Of a stretch of 24,979 bases of DNA, positions 7,794 through 18,700 are shown in pieces. A model generated the notes under the pieces. The model made no database searches, was not told the DNA's origin, and saw only the letters and a list, made by a program, of their open reading frames with translations. Position 1 is the stretch's first letter. Each line of letters begins with the position of its first letter. The stretch comes from JBBQNY01 sp038221545 (GTDB lineage Bacteria > Pseudomonadota > Gammaproteobacteria > Xanthomonadales > Ahniellaceae): positions 1 to 24,979 of the forward strand of contig JBBRIE010000017.1 in the NCBI GenBank assembly GCA_038221545.1. Direction: 5' to 3'. The position numbers and the translations under genes were made by a program.

Positions 7794-8209
7794 CAAAGCG
7801 ACTTGAGCAGCGCGGCAACGCGCGCCGAGATGTCGTCGCGAATGGCGCGATACGCTTCGCCCTCGAGATGTTTCGGATCCGGCAGCTGCCAGTCCTCGCG
7901 TCGCGTCGCCGGCACCCAGGGACAACTGTCGCCACAGCCCATGGTGATGACGGCGTCGAACGACAGGCCCTCGATCTCGTCAAGCGACTTCGAACGATGC
8001 GCGGTGAGGTCATAGCCCAGCTCGCTCATTGCCTGGATGGCCTTGGGATTGATCACACCGGAGGGCTTCGACCCGGCGCTGCGCGCGTCGACGCCCGCGC
8101 CACCGTGAATGCGCGCGAATGCCTCGGCCATCTGGCTGCGGTTCGAGTTCTCGACGCAGACGAAAAGCACGCGCCTGATCGGCTCACCTTCTGCATGGGA
8201 GCGCGCCAT
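7793..8209 (-). CDS. arsC: Arsenate reductase, low-molecular-weight phosphatase fold
   Basis: This 138-aa cytosolic enzyme would reduce arsenate to arsenite. The phosphatase P-loop C18-VENSN-R24 (CX5R) is followed by SQMAEAFAR, typical of this ArsC class. The general-acid 'DP' is at 111-112. Two further cysteines, C92 and C96 in 'MGCGDSCPW', could form the disulfide relay used by thioredoxin-linked ArsC. Their spacing of 4 differs from the 7 in the S. aureus enzyme, so the reductant is uncertain. The start ATG 8209 lies one base after the arsI stop, and its stop overlaps the aqpS start, indicating translational coupling. Longer upstream starts would run into arsI and add an unrelated Arg/Pro-rich tail. 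Confidence 0.88.
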   Translation of the reverse strand: MARSHAEGEPIRRVLFVCVENSNRSQMAEAFARIHGGAGVDARSAGSKPSGVINPKAIQAMSELGYDLTAHRSKSLDEIEGLSFDAVITMGCGDSCPWVPATRREDWQLPDPKHLEGEAYRAIRDDISARVAALLKSL

Positions 8210-8210
8210 G

Positions 8211-8699
8211 TCAGCAGCAGCCCGACCTGGGTTCGCAGCAGGGATCGCCCTGGCTCTTCGCCGGGGCCACCGCTGAAATTTCGGGGCGGCACGCTGCACC
8301 CTCGGTGGCGCAGGCACTGTCGCCGGCGTAGTAGGTCGTCGACTCGCCGTGGGAGTGGAAGGTCTCCCAGCGCATGCCGTGCGGGTCTTCGGTCCAGACC
8401 TTCTCCGACTTCACGTAGCAACAGACGGCTGCAGCTTCCGGCACGCTCGTGCTGCCGGCAACGTCGATCCGCCGCCCGAGCTCGCGGAGTTCACCCTCGT
8501 CATCGGCCTGGATGCCGAGGTGGTCGATGCCGGGCGTGCTGCCCTTCGTGGAGATGGCGAAATTGACGCGCGGATCCTCGAGCATCCATTTCGCGTAGTC
8601 GGGCTTGCTCACCGTGGGTTCGGACGCGAACAGGGCCGAGTAGAACCGGATGTTCGCGGACAGATCGTCGACATTGAGGTGCACGTGGAAGCGCTTCAC
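8211..8699 (-). CDS. arsI: ArsI/CadI-type vicinal-oxygen-chelate enzyme (putative C-As lyase)
   Basis: This 162-aa protein has a glyoxalase/VOC fold. The likely Fe(II) ligands are H5 ('KRFHVHLNV'), H60 ('GIDHLG') and E112 ('RWETFHSH'). These correspond to the H5/H62/E115 triad of ArsI. The vicinal pair C93-C94 matches the cysteines that hold trivalent organoarsenicals, and the tail is also Cys-rich (DPCCEPRSGCC). ArsI cleaves the C-As bond of methylarsenite and aromatic arsenicals; CadI is a related metal-resistance protein. The start is GTG 8699, with a GAGGA site 8 nt upstream inside the 3' end of arsR. The next ATG upstream would give an unlikely Arg/Pro-rich extension. Choice between ArsI and CadI rests mainly on the ars context. 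Confidence 0.84.
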   Translation of the reverse strand: MKRFHVHLNVDDLSANIRFYSALFASEPTVSKPDYAKWMLEDPRVNFAISTKGSTPGIDHLGIQADDEGELRELGRRIDVAGSTSVPEAAAVCCYVKSEKVWTEDPHGMRWETFHSHGESTTYYAGDSACATEGAACRPEISAVAPAKSQGDPCCEPRSGCC

Positions 8700-9052
8700 T
8701 TCGGGATTCCTCTTTTGCGGGGCGCGCGGGCGCGCGGTGGACATACAGTCGGCGGGGCGCAGGCCGTGGTGCCGGCGCAGCAGTTCTCGGTGAGATAAGA
8801 GAGCAGTGCATTCATCTGCGGATAGTTCGCGCGCAGGCGAATGGCGCGGCCTTCGCGCTGGTCGGCCACCAGCCCGGCCGCGCGCAGGATGTTGAGGTGC
8901 GCGGTAAGCGTCGCAGCCGGCAGCCGCAGGTGATCGCGCAGTTCGCCCACCGTCATGCCCTCCGGGCCCGCCTGCACGAGCCAACGGAACGCGGCCAGAC
9001 GCGGCGCATGGCTCAGCGCCGTCAGTGCTTCGAGTGCCGCGAGCGTCTTCAT
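8696..9052 (-). CDS. arsR: Arsenic-responsive repressor ArsR
   Basis: This 118-aa winged-helix protein has a recognition-helix region 'LRLPAATLTAHLNILRAAGLV' (about 42-62). Cysteines lie at 91, 92, 98 and 104 in the C-terminal segment. The 91/92/98 spacing (+1, +6) equals the C95/C96/C102 arsenite site of Acidithiobacillus ferrooxidans ArsR. It lacks the CxCxxC motif in the DNA-binding helix of the E. coli type. As(III) binding should therefore release DNA from a C-terminal site. The gene starts the ars operon and overlaps the arsI start by 4 nt. An inverted repeat lies 12 nt upstream of the start codon, consistent with autorepression. A ribosome site is weak. Confidence 0.88.
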   Translation of the reverse strand: MKTLAALEALTALSHAPRLAAFRWLVQAGPEGMTVGELRDHLRLPAATLTAHLNILRAAGLVADQREGRAIRLRANYPQMNALLSYLTENCCAGTTACAPPTVCPPRARAPRKRGIPK

Positions 9053-9063
9053 CTATTCTATAT

Positions 9064-9079
9064 TTCCAGAACTATGGAA
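9064..9079. promoter_or_regulatory. Putative ArsR operator
   Basis: TTCCA-N6-TGGAA is a perfect inverted repeat just upstream of arsR, in an unusually A/T-rich patch. TTGAAA (on the minus strand near 9089-9084) could be the -35 and TATAGA (near 9063-9058) a -10. Their 20-nt spacing is long, so the promoter assignment is tentative. The operator position fits repression by ArsR. Confidence 0.55.
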
Positions 9080-9359
9080 GTGTTTCAAGCGGCGCGCCGC
9101 CGGGATTGCGCTCGCGGCCGCGGACAGATGCCGGACCTGCTGTGGACGGCGGCGTCCCGTTCGCGCACGCTCCTGGCGCGGTTCACCATTTCGACTTTTT
9201 CGGCCGCGGGCAACCTCGACGCGCCAGGCGGATCCCGGGTCGCTCGCCCTGGGGACTGTTGCGGCGCCTGGCGGCGGTCCTGCTGAGGCACGCGCGCTGC
9301 GATCACGCTGGCTGCTGCAGGTGCGCGTGAACGCGCATTCTCGCGACCGTTCCGTGACG
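9080..9359. other. Spacer between ATP-grasp gene and ars operon, no supported gene
   Basis: About 280 nt with only short open frames of Arg/Pro/Gly-rich composition and no recognisable domain. The only structure seen is a 7-bp hairpin, TGCGCGT/ACGCGCA (9322-9328 with 9331-9337), 23 nt beyond the stop of the upstream operon. It has no U-tract. It may mark the end of the copper transcript. Confidence 0.4.
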
Positions 9360-10697
9360 CTACGGGGGTGATGCGTCCGGACGGCGCGTCGCCGCGGTGA
9401 TGCTCGTCAGCACCGGTGCAAAGCCGCCGCCGGGCGTGCGAAAGTTCGTGGTCTGGCCTCGATACATCCTCGCCGCATAGAGAATTGCTTCGCCGCCGTA
9501 GGCATAGCAGCGGATGTCTACCTTGAGCGGGTTCGAGTCAGCAGCCACGTGCCGCTCGCTCGGAAGCACGAACTCCTGCGCGACATACGTGCCACCCGCG
9601 ATCTCGCCCCACACCCGGCGCGTCAGCTTGTCGCCCCGATAGCTCGCCTTGCTGCCGAATCCGGCGGCGGGCTTGAAGAACAAGGTGCGACGTCGCTCCC
9701 ACATCGCGTCGCGGTTGTCCGCAGTCACCAGTTCGGTCAAAGGAACGGCGGCCGTCAGTACTTCGATCGCATCCGGGCTGGCGCCAGACGTCTCCAGGAA
9801 ATCGCCATCGCCGAGCAGGCTCAGGTTCCGCTTGTCCGCATAGAGTGCATGCGCACGCGGATGCGGGGTCAGCGCCACTTCCCCGGACAGGTAGGCGCTG
9901 CGCATGACTTCATGCTGCGGTTGCTGCAAGGCGAAGTCGGTCAGACGGTTGTAGACCAGATCCACCGGATGCGCGCCCAGCCAGAGTCGATCGTCCTTGC
10001 GCACCAGTTCATCGGGACTGCAGATTTCCGCGACGAATCCGTGCTGCCGGAAGAGCTGCTGGAACAGCACGAACTCGGGATAAAGGTATTGCTGCAGAGG
10101 CGACTCGTCGACGATCGCGATGACCCTGAGGGCGCGATCGCCGCGCTGGAGTCGCCACTCGGCCAGCGTCGCGGCAAGCACCGCGTCCAACACCTGCGCC
10201 GGGTCGGTCAAAGGCACCATCAGGGCGGGGATGCACGCCTGCTGGGCCTGGCCGAGCAGCACGTTGAGGAGTACTCCACCCGGATTGGTGTTGATCTCGA
10301 TCAGCCGCGGCCCCGTTGGCGCCAGATGAAAATCCAGGCCCAGCAGTCCACCCGGGGAACCTGGATCCCATCCGGCGATGTCGGGCGCCCACGCCATCAC
10401 CGCCGAACGGTAGGCGGGCAACGCGGTCACTTCGGCAATGGCTCCCACCACGCTCGCGATTTCCCCGATGTGGTGCCGGGACACGAACACGGGCAAGCCG
10501 GCGAACAGGTGGGGATGCGATTCCGCAAACGCGGTGGGCAGCCCGTGGGCGGCCAGGGCCGCGTCCAGCGTCGAGTGCAGCGCGGGCCGGTCGACGCCGA
10601 CGCAGAAACAGTCGCGATTGAGTTCCGCCACCGACGAAGTGGGGCCGCAGGCGCCAAGCGTCGCGTCTTGCGCGGTGGATCGCGGAGGCAGGCTCAT
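9360..10697 (-). CDS. ATP-grasp-like protein with permuted motif order, function unknown
   Basis: This 445-aa soluble protein has ATP-grasp motifs in swapped order. The metal-binding E-x-N motif, normally near the C-terminus, is at residues 134-136 (LIEINTNPGG), preceded by 'GLLGLDFHL'. The glycine-rich nucleotide loop, normally earlier, is at 340-351 (LFFKPAAGFGSKA, with Lys342). It is followed by the 'YVAQEF' hinge at 371-376 and 'DIRCYAY' at 394-400. A highly distinctive 'GQTTNFRTPGGGF' is at 414-426, and 'VDLVYNRLTDF' sits at 245-255. ATP-grasp enzymes join a carboxylate to an amine or thiol through an acyl-phosphate. Substrates are unknown here. It follows the second PepSY gene by 28 nt as the last gene of the copper operon, so it may make or modify a metal-related small molecule or peptide. 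That is speculation. Confidence 0.75.
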   Translation of the reverse strand: MSLPPRSTAQDATLGACGPTSSVAELNRDCFCVGVDRPALHSTLDAALAAHGLPTAFAESHPHLFAGLPVFVSRHHIGEIASVVGAIAEVTALPAYRSAVMAWAPDIAGWDPGSPGGLLGLDFHLAPTGPRLIEINTNPGGVLLNVLLGQAQQACIPALMVPLTDPAQVLDAVLAATLAEWRLQRGDRALRVIAIVDESPLQQYLYPEFVLFQQLFRQHGFVAEICSPDELVRKDDRLWLGAHPVDLVYNRLTDFALQQPQHEVMRSAYLSGEVALTPHPRAHALYADKRNLSLLGDGDFLETSGASPDAIEVLTAAVPLTELVTADNRDAMWERRRTLFFKPAAGFGSKASYRGDKLTRRVWGEIAGGTYVAQEFVLPSERHVAADSNPLKVDIRCYAYGGEAILYAARMYRGQTTNFRTPGGGFAPVLTSITAATRRPDASPP

Positions 10698-10725
10698 GTC
10701 GCGCGGCGATTTCCGGAGTGCGCGG

Positions 10726-11436
10726 TCACGCCACTCCCCGGCGAGCCGCCGATCTGCGGATTCGCAGGCTGGCGACCAGCAGCCACGCTCCGGTCAACGC
10801 GATCCAGAGGCCGCCTGCTGCGGCCGTGACCACGAGCGGGTTGTTGAAGTCGTCGCGTTCGGTGTAATCCATGATGTGCAGCATCCAGGCGATGTCAAAG
10901 AGTCTCCAGGCGTTGTTGCGGCGCTCCAGAATTTTTCCATCCTGACCCGAGACGTAGATCGTCGTCGTGTCGTCGTCATCGAACGTTACGCGCCAGATAG
11001 GTGCCGAGTGCCCACGCACTTCCAGATTCGGGGCATGCATCAGCTCCGGAGACCCGGCACGCCCCCGCCCCACGTAGTCGGCCTTCGCCACGACGAGGGC
11101 CGTGGCGGAGTCGACGCTCACTCGCCTACCGCTGCTGGCGTCCACCAGCCAGTTCGAGGCGTCGTCGCGCAGACGGTAGACCGGGCGACCGAGCACCCAG
11201 GACGCTTCGACCGAGCGCAGCGGTCGTTCCGAACTCCCGGTCAACACGTCCGCCGGCGACAGCGAGCCCGCCGGCCACGCGGAGGCCTGCTCCAGGCCCT
11301 CGGCGCGGTGGTGATGACCTTGTACCTTGTCGTGATCGAGCAGACTCATGATCAGACCGCTTGCCATCCACAGCACGAACTGCAAGGCGAGTACCAGTCC
11401 GAACCACTTGTGCAGCTTGCGCATCCAGCGGTTCAC
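10726..11436 (-). CDS. PepSY-domain membrane protein 2 of the copper operon
   Basis: This 236-aa protein has an N-terminal transmembrane helix (about residues 12-34, within 'LHKWFGLVLALQFVLWMASGL'). A periplasmic PepSY-like region follows ('VLGRPVYRLRDDASNWLVDASSG' and 'WRVTFDDDDTTTIYVSGQDGKIL'). A C-terminal transmembrane helix (about 205-227) completes it. A His cluster, GHHHR, is at about residues 40-44. The motif 'WMLHIMDYTERDDFNNP' is shared with the preceding gene, so the two are paralogs. The GTG start at 11436 overlaps the previous stop as GTGA. An ATG 12 nt downstream is possible. PepSY-TM proteins are often linked to metal or haem redox and transport, but none like this has an activity I can name. 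Confidence 0.82.
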   Translation of the reverse strand: MNRWMRKLHKWFGLVLALQFVLWMASGLIMSLLDHDKVQGHHHRAEGLEQASAWPAGSLSPADVLTGSSERPLRSVEASWVLGRPVYRLRDDASNWLVDASSGRRVSVDSATALVVAKADYVGRGRAGSPELMHAPNLEVRGHSAPIWRVTFDDDDTTTIYVSGQDGKILERRNNAWRLFDIAWMLHIMDYTERDDFNNPLVVTAAAGGLWIALTGAWLLVASLRIRRSAARRGVA

Positions 11437-12125
11437 GGCCGCACCCGGCGTCGGAAACTGTAGAACAGCAGCCAGGCGCCGCTGAGCGAAAAAACGACGC
11501 CGACCCATGAAGCGACTTGCAACAGGCGGTTGTTGATGTCGTCCCGCGTGTCGTAGTCCATGATGTGCAGCATCCAGAGGAAATCGAACCATCGCCAGAG
11601 GTCATGGCGCTTGGCCAATAGTTCGCCGGTATGGGGCGACAGATAAAGCGTCGTTTCGTTTCGATCGGCGAAAGACACCTTCCAAAGCGGCGCGGGGCGC
11701 GTCGAAACCTCCTGCGGCGCCTTTTCCAGCCATTCGACCGCGTGTACCGGCGCGTTACCGCGGTAAAAGCTGATCGCCAGTTGTCGCGCGACAGCCGTGT
11801 CGAGCGGACTCAACCGAGCGCCCGACCGGGCATCGATCAACCTGATGCCTTGCCTATCATGCACTTCGTAGACTTCGCGCCCCATGAAACGCTTCAGGCG
11901 AAACGTGCGCAGACCCGGATGCTGCGCGATGAGCTGGTCCGAGGTCATGAGTACACCCGCAGGCGACAGCGGCCCGTCATCGACCTTCACCAGGTGATCG
12001 CCGTGGATGATGTCGATCGAGATCGCGGTCATGTACAGACCGCTCGCCATCCACAGCAACGCCTGGACGCCGATCGCCCAGGCGATCCATTTGTGCGTGC
12101 GTCGAGCCCAGAATGCCGAGTTCAT
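11433..12125 (-). CDS. PepSY-domain membrane protein 1 of the copper operon
   Basis: This 230-aa protein has a membrane helix at about residues 13-35 ('THKWIAWAIGVQALLWMASGLYM'). The periplasmic domain contains 'LKRFMGREVYEVHDRQGIRLIDARSG' and 'PLWKVSFADRNETTLYLSPHTGEL', the PepSY strand pattern. After 'FLWMLHIMDYDTRDDINNR' comes a C-terminal helix and a short Arg-rich cytoplasmic tail. The start is ATG 12125, 10 nt past the cusA stop; a TTG one codon earlier is less likely. It is co-transcribed with cusCBA. The conserved His residues near both membrane faces could bind metal or haem (inference). Role possibly reduction or handover of copper. Confidence 0.83.
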   Translation of the reverse strand: MNSAFWARRTHKWIAWAIGVQALLWMASGLYMTAISIDIIHGDHLVKVDDGPLSPAGVLMTSDQLIAQHPGLRTFRLKRFMGREVYEVHDRQGIRLIDARSGARLSPLDTAVARQLAISFYRGNAPVHAVEWLEKAPQEVSTRPAPLWKVSFADRNETTLYLSPHTGELLAKRHDLWRWFDFLWMLHIMDYDTRDDINNRLLQVASWVGVVFSLSGAWLLFYSFRRRVRP

Positions 12126-12135
12126 CAATGGTCCA

Positions 12136-15269
<3,134 letters not shown>

Positions 15270-15273
<4 letters not shown>

Positions 15274-16520
15274 GGCTTCGCCCCAGTGTTTTCCTTTTCA
15301 GCCTCCGCACCCAGCCTCTCCAGCGCGCCGCTCAGATTCGCTTCCGAATCGATCAGGAACTGGCCCGAAACCACGATGCGTTCGCCGCCCTCGAGGCCCG
15401 ACAGGATCTCGGTGAATCCGCCGCTGCTGCGGCCGGGCTGCACAAGCACGGGCTGGAACTTGTCGTTCTTGCCGAGCACGATGACGCGCGCCAGCTTGCC
15501 GCTGCCGATCAGCGCATCGGAGGGTACCAGCGGATGCTCCACGCCTTCGCTGGGCTGGAGCGAGATCTGCGCAAACATTCCCGGCGCCAGCAAACCTTCG
15601 GGATTCTCGAGCACGATGCGCGCGCGCTGCGTCCGACTGCCCATGTCGACTTGGGGCAACAACGTTGCAACGACGCCGCGAAATGTGCGCCCCGGAATCG
15701 CATCGACGGTGGCTTCCGCTGGCGTTCCGGCGGCAATGCCGGCGACGCCGGCCTGCGGCACCGAGGCTTCCAGCCACACCGTCGCCGTTCCGTTGATGCG
15801 GAACAGCAGCGTGCCGGCCGGGGTCGATTCTCCTTCACGCACGCCGATCTCGCTGACTACCCCGTCGACCGGCGAGGTCAAGGTGATGCTGCCACCCCGC
15901 CCTGCGCCCGCCCCTGCACCAGCCGGCACGCCCAACGCGCGCAACCGCTCGCGCGACGCGGATCGCAGCGCGCGTGCCGCAGCCGACTCCGCGCTGTTCA
16001 ACGCGCGCGCCTCGGCCAGCGCCGTACTCCACGTCGGAGCGAGGATGCTCGCGAGCGGCTGTCCGGCTCGGACCGCTGTGTAGGGAGCCTTGATGTACAG
16101 GCGATCGACGATGGAATCGACGCGCGCACTCACCACGCGCTCGTTGCGGAGATCCCAGTCGATGGTGCCAGGCACGCGCACCGAACTCGCCAGGTTGCCG
16201 AGCGCCACCACGGCACTGCGGATGCCAAGGTTCTGACGCACCCCCGATGCGACGTTGATGCCGCCTTCGGTCGCTGCATCCGCGTACTTTGGAACCAGCT
16301 GCATGTCCATGAAGGGCGACTTGCCCGGCTGGTCGAAGTGCTGGTCGGGCACCATCGGGTCGTACCAGTAGAGTGCCTCGCGTTCTGCAGGTGCAGCTTT
16401 GCCTGCAACCGGCTCGACAGGCTTCGAGCGCGACTGCCCCCACCAGTAGCCCAGCGAAAGCGCGCCAAGCAACAACGCCAGGGACACGACAACGATCGCG
16501 GGCCGATTCCTGAGGTTCAT
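15270..16520 (-). CDS. cusB: CusB-type periplasmic adaptor with heavy-metal-binding segment
   Basis: This 416-aa membrane-fusion protein has an N-terminal membrane anchor (about 8-27). A heavy-metal-binding segment YWYDPMVPDQ...KSPFMDMQLVPKYA (51-80) follows, with M56, M71 and M73 matching the three methionines of E. coli CusB that accept Cu(I). Next are the barrel-sandwich hybrid (GTIDWDLRNERVVSARVDSIV), a short helical hairpin, the 'SPVDGVVSEIGVREGES' lipoyl half and the beta-barrel and proximal domains. A Gly/Ala stretch (GAGAGAGRGG) is a linker. The ATG at 16520 has a strong GGAGG site 7 nt upstream and overlaps the cusC stop by 4 nt, so the upstream in-frame codons are rejected. It bridges CusA and CusC. 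Confidence 0.92.
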
Positions 16521-17818
16521 GACCGATCCTCCAGAGGCAGCAGGTAAGCCAGCCCGGCCCACACGCGACCCAGCTCGCCCAGGTGCTGCGCGTGCGACAG
16601 ATACACATCGAGTTCGTCGCGCTGGGCGTTGAGCAGTGACTGCACGTCTCCGCCGGCGCGATAGGACGCAAGCGCCGTTGCGCTGCGGTCGCGCGCGAGC
16701 GGCAACATCCTGTCTTCATGCAGGGCGACCTGGCGCTTGAGTCCTTCCCACCGGGCAATGTCGGCACGAATGCTCGCGATCGCCTCGCGCCGCAGATCCT
16801 CGCGCGTGGCCACGGCTGCGGCGTGGTCAGCTTCACGCGCGGACACCGCGCGGTCCTGCCGATTGCCGGGGAAGAGTGGCAGGGCAATCCCGAATTCGAT
16901 CGAGAGCATGTCGCTGCGACCCCCTTGACGTTGGCCGTAGGACGCGCCCACGCTCCAGTCGATGCGCTTCTCGGCGCGCGCAAGCTCGATGTTTGCAGCG
17001 GCGGTCGCCACTTGCGCGCTCGCAGGCAACAGGGGACTGAGCCGATCCACGGTCGCGACCAGGCGGGTCTCGGGGACGCGCAGCGACCGAAAGCCGGATG
17101 TTTCCTGCGACGTTTCGACAAGGCCTTCGCCAAGCCATCGCGACAAGCCCGCCTGCGCGACCGCGCGCCGGGCACGCACCGATTCGATCCGGTTGTCGAC
17201 CTCAAGCACCGCGACTCCGGTCGCCAGCGCATCGGCCACGGGCTCCGCTCCTCCGCTCACTCGCGCTGCAGCGAGCTCGGCCGTCGAGGCGGCTTGCGCC
17301 CGCAGCGCTTCCAGCGCGGTCAACTCGGTTTGCGCGGCCCACACATCAATCCAGGCAAGCGCAGCGGCTCGACGTACGTCGAGCTTCGCCGATTCGGTCA
17401 AGGCGCGCGCTTCGTCAATCTTGCGCGCCGCAAACCTGCTGCGCGCCTCGCGCTTGGCGCGCGCAGGAAATTCCTGGCGCAGGCCGACGCGCTTCATGGT
17501 CATCATGTCGGCACCGAGATCGAAGCTTTCACCGCCTGTGACCGGAAGATTGTCGATACCGAGCACGAGCATCGGATCGGGCAGGGCGCCGGCACGCGCC
17601 GCGTCCTGCTCGGCGGCAGCAACACCCGCGCTGCGCGCGGCCAACATGGGGGCGCGATCCACCGCCAGCTGCGTGGCATCGTCCAGCGTCAGCGCGAATG
17701 CTTCCGCGAACGCCGCAACAGGCAGCAGCGCGAGGACGAGCACAAGGAAATGCGCAAGTGGATTCGCCGCATCGGCGATCAGGCGCGCGACAGGAACACG
17801 ACAAGTCTTGAAAAACAT
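16517..17818 (-). CDS. cusC: CusC-type outer-membrane channel (TolC family)
   Basis: This 433-aa outer-membrane factor has a long N-region and signal sequence to about residue 38 (LVLVLALLPVAAFA). Two repeats of long alpha-helical coiled segments rich in A, R, E and L make the periplasmic tunnel. Typical TolC turns are 'GALPDPMLVLGIDNLP' and 'SIEFGIALPLFPGNRQ', and 'ALASYRAGGDVQSLLNAQRDELDV' is the equivalent helix of the second repeat. It has no lipobox Cys, unlike E. coli CusC. The ATG 17818 is preceded closely by GGAGGTCAC; an ATG 18 nt upstream is possible. A 71-nt gap separates it from the small upstream gene. Confidence 0.9.
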   Translation of the reverse strand: MFFKTCRVPVARLIADAANPLAHFLVLVLALLPVAAFAEAFALTLDDATQLAVDRAPMLAARSAGVAAAEQDAARAGALPDPMLVLGIDNLPVTGGESFDLGADMMTMKRVGLRQEFPARAKREARSRFAARKIDEARALTESAKLDVRRAAALAWIDVWAAQTELTALEALRAQAASTAELAAARVSGGAEPVADALATGVAVLEVDNRIESVRARRAVAQAGLSRWLGEGLVETSQETSGFRSLRVPETRLVATVDRLSPLLPASAQVATAAANIELARAEKRIDWSVGASYGQRQGGRSDMLSIEFGIALPLFPGNRQDRAVSAREADHAAAVATREDLRREAIASIRADIARWEGLKRQVALHEDRMLPLARDRSATALASYRAGGDVQSLLNAQRDELDVYLSHAQHLGELGRVWAGLAYLLPLEDRS

Positions 17819-17889
17819 GTGACCTCCAGACGACATCAACGAAGGCGCACGGCAATCGGCGCCGTACGCGTTGAACGTGGCGTCTGGAG

Positions 17890-18273
17890 CTAAATCTGAA
17901 GCGAGCAGTACCGCAATCGGGGCGGAGGATCGAAACGATCGATCGGCACGTCTTGGGTCGGCGCTTCCCTGGCGGCGGGTGTCGCGAGCACGAGGTCGAA
18001 CGCCGCCGGCAATGCGAGCGGCGGTACCCCGAGTACAGCGTGATCGGCGGCAACCGAACGATCAGGCGAACAAAGCTTTGCGCAAAGTGCCTTCGATTCC
18101 TCGGCTATCTCCTTCGCCATGCCCATGTCGGCGCACCTTTCATCCATGGCATCCGCCGCGATGGGCGAGCGCGTCATCGTGCACGCGTACGCCGCCATCG
18201 CCACCTGCTGGAACAACAGGCAAACGATTACTGCGATGGCGATGCGCAGGCGGGAGCGACGACGAACGATCAT
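17890..18273 (-). CDS. Small exported Cys/Met-rich protein at the head of the copper operon
   Basis: This 127-aa protein has an N-terminal signal sequence (RRRSRLRIAIAVIVCLLFQQVAMA, about 4-27). The mature part starts with metal-ligand residues: C31, M33, M43, C47, M50, M52, C64, C68, and later C123. It ends 'PPPRLRYCSLQI'. The composition suggests a periplasmic copper-binding or copper-sensing protein, comparable in size and placement to small proteins ahead of cop/cus genes in xanthomonads, including CopL. It lacks the CusF fold motifs. Homology was not testable here, so the role is inferred from residues and position. ATG 18273 is chosen because it starts directly with a signal peptide. 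A ribosome site is not obvious. Confidence 0.68.
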   Translation of the reverse strand: MIVRRRSRLRIAIAVIVCLLFQQVAMAAYACTMTRSPIAADAMDERCADMGMAKEIAEESKALCAKLCSPDRSVAADHAVLGVPPLALPAAFDLVLATPAAREAPTQDVPIDRFDPPPRLRYCSLQI

Positions 18274-18389
18274 GTTGCGGATACTACGCCTGCTGGGGTG
18301 GCTTAGCGCTGAAGCGGATTCGGTCCAGTCGACCTTCGACACAGCTGCCGTCCAATCAGCGGGCTGCCGATTCACCCGAAAGTCGGAGG

Positions 18390-18404
18390 CTGTGACCGAC
18401 ACAG
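18390..18404. promoter_or_regulatory. Inverted repeat, possible operator of the copper operon
   Basis: CTGTG-N5-CACAG is a perfect 5-bp dyad in the promoter-bearing gap before the small Cys/Met-rich gene. It does not match operators of known copper regulators that I can recall. It may be chance in a 440-nt gap. Confidence 0.3.
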
Positions 18405-18677
18405 ACAACATTCGCGGCCCGCGAGTTCAAATGGCGTCGGCGTGGCCAGGTTCTCGAAGGGTGCTCGATCACTGCGGCCCCAGTCCTGCCAAGCCCGGCG
18501 GCACGTCCCGCCGCGAGGGCAGTATCTGCCGTCAGCCCCTGCAACCAGGCCCGCTCGAGTGCGATCAACGCCCCTACCGATTGGCACGTTGCTCAACACG
18601 CCGCGCTGGTAGCTGCGTGCCTGCTGCCATGCCGGTGAGACTCTGCGGCCGAACCGGCCCGGTTGCGGCGGCTATTT

Positions 18678-18700
18678 CCCGCGCCCGCGCCCGCGCCCGC
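18678..18700. repeat. GC-rich hexanucleotide tandem repeat
   Basis: Nearly four copies of CCCGCG in a row (23 nt), in a noncoding gap just past the end of the first sulfide repressor gene. Such runs are prone to slippage. It may form part of a GC-rich 3' structure with the adjacent CGACG/CGTCG dyad. Confidence 0.7.

Noticed and set aside
7793..8317. Longer arsenate reductase start near 8317
   Set aside because: The extension is Arg/Pro-rich, overlaps arsI by over 100 nt and hides the natural one-base junction after the arsI stop.
8955..9371. Possible small plus-strand genes between the ars and copper operons
   Set aside because: Several overlapping frames exist but none has a ribosome site, motif or stable composition. 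They also cross the arsR start and operator.
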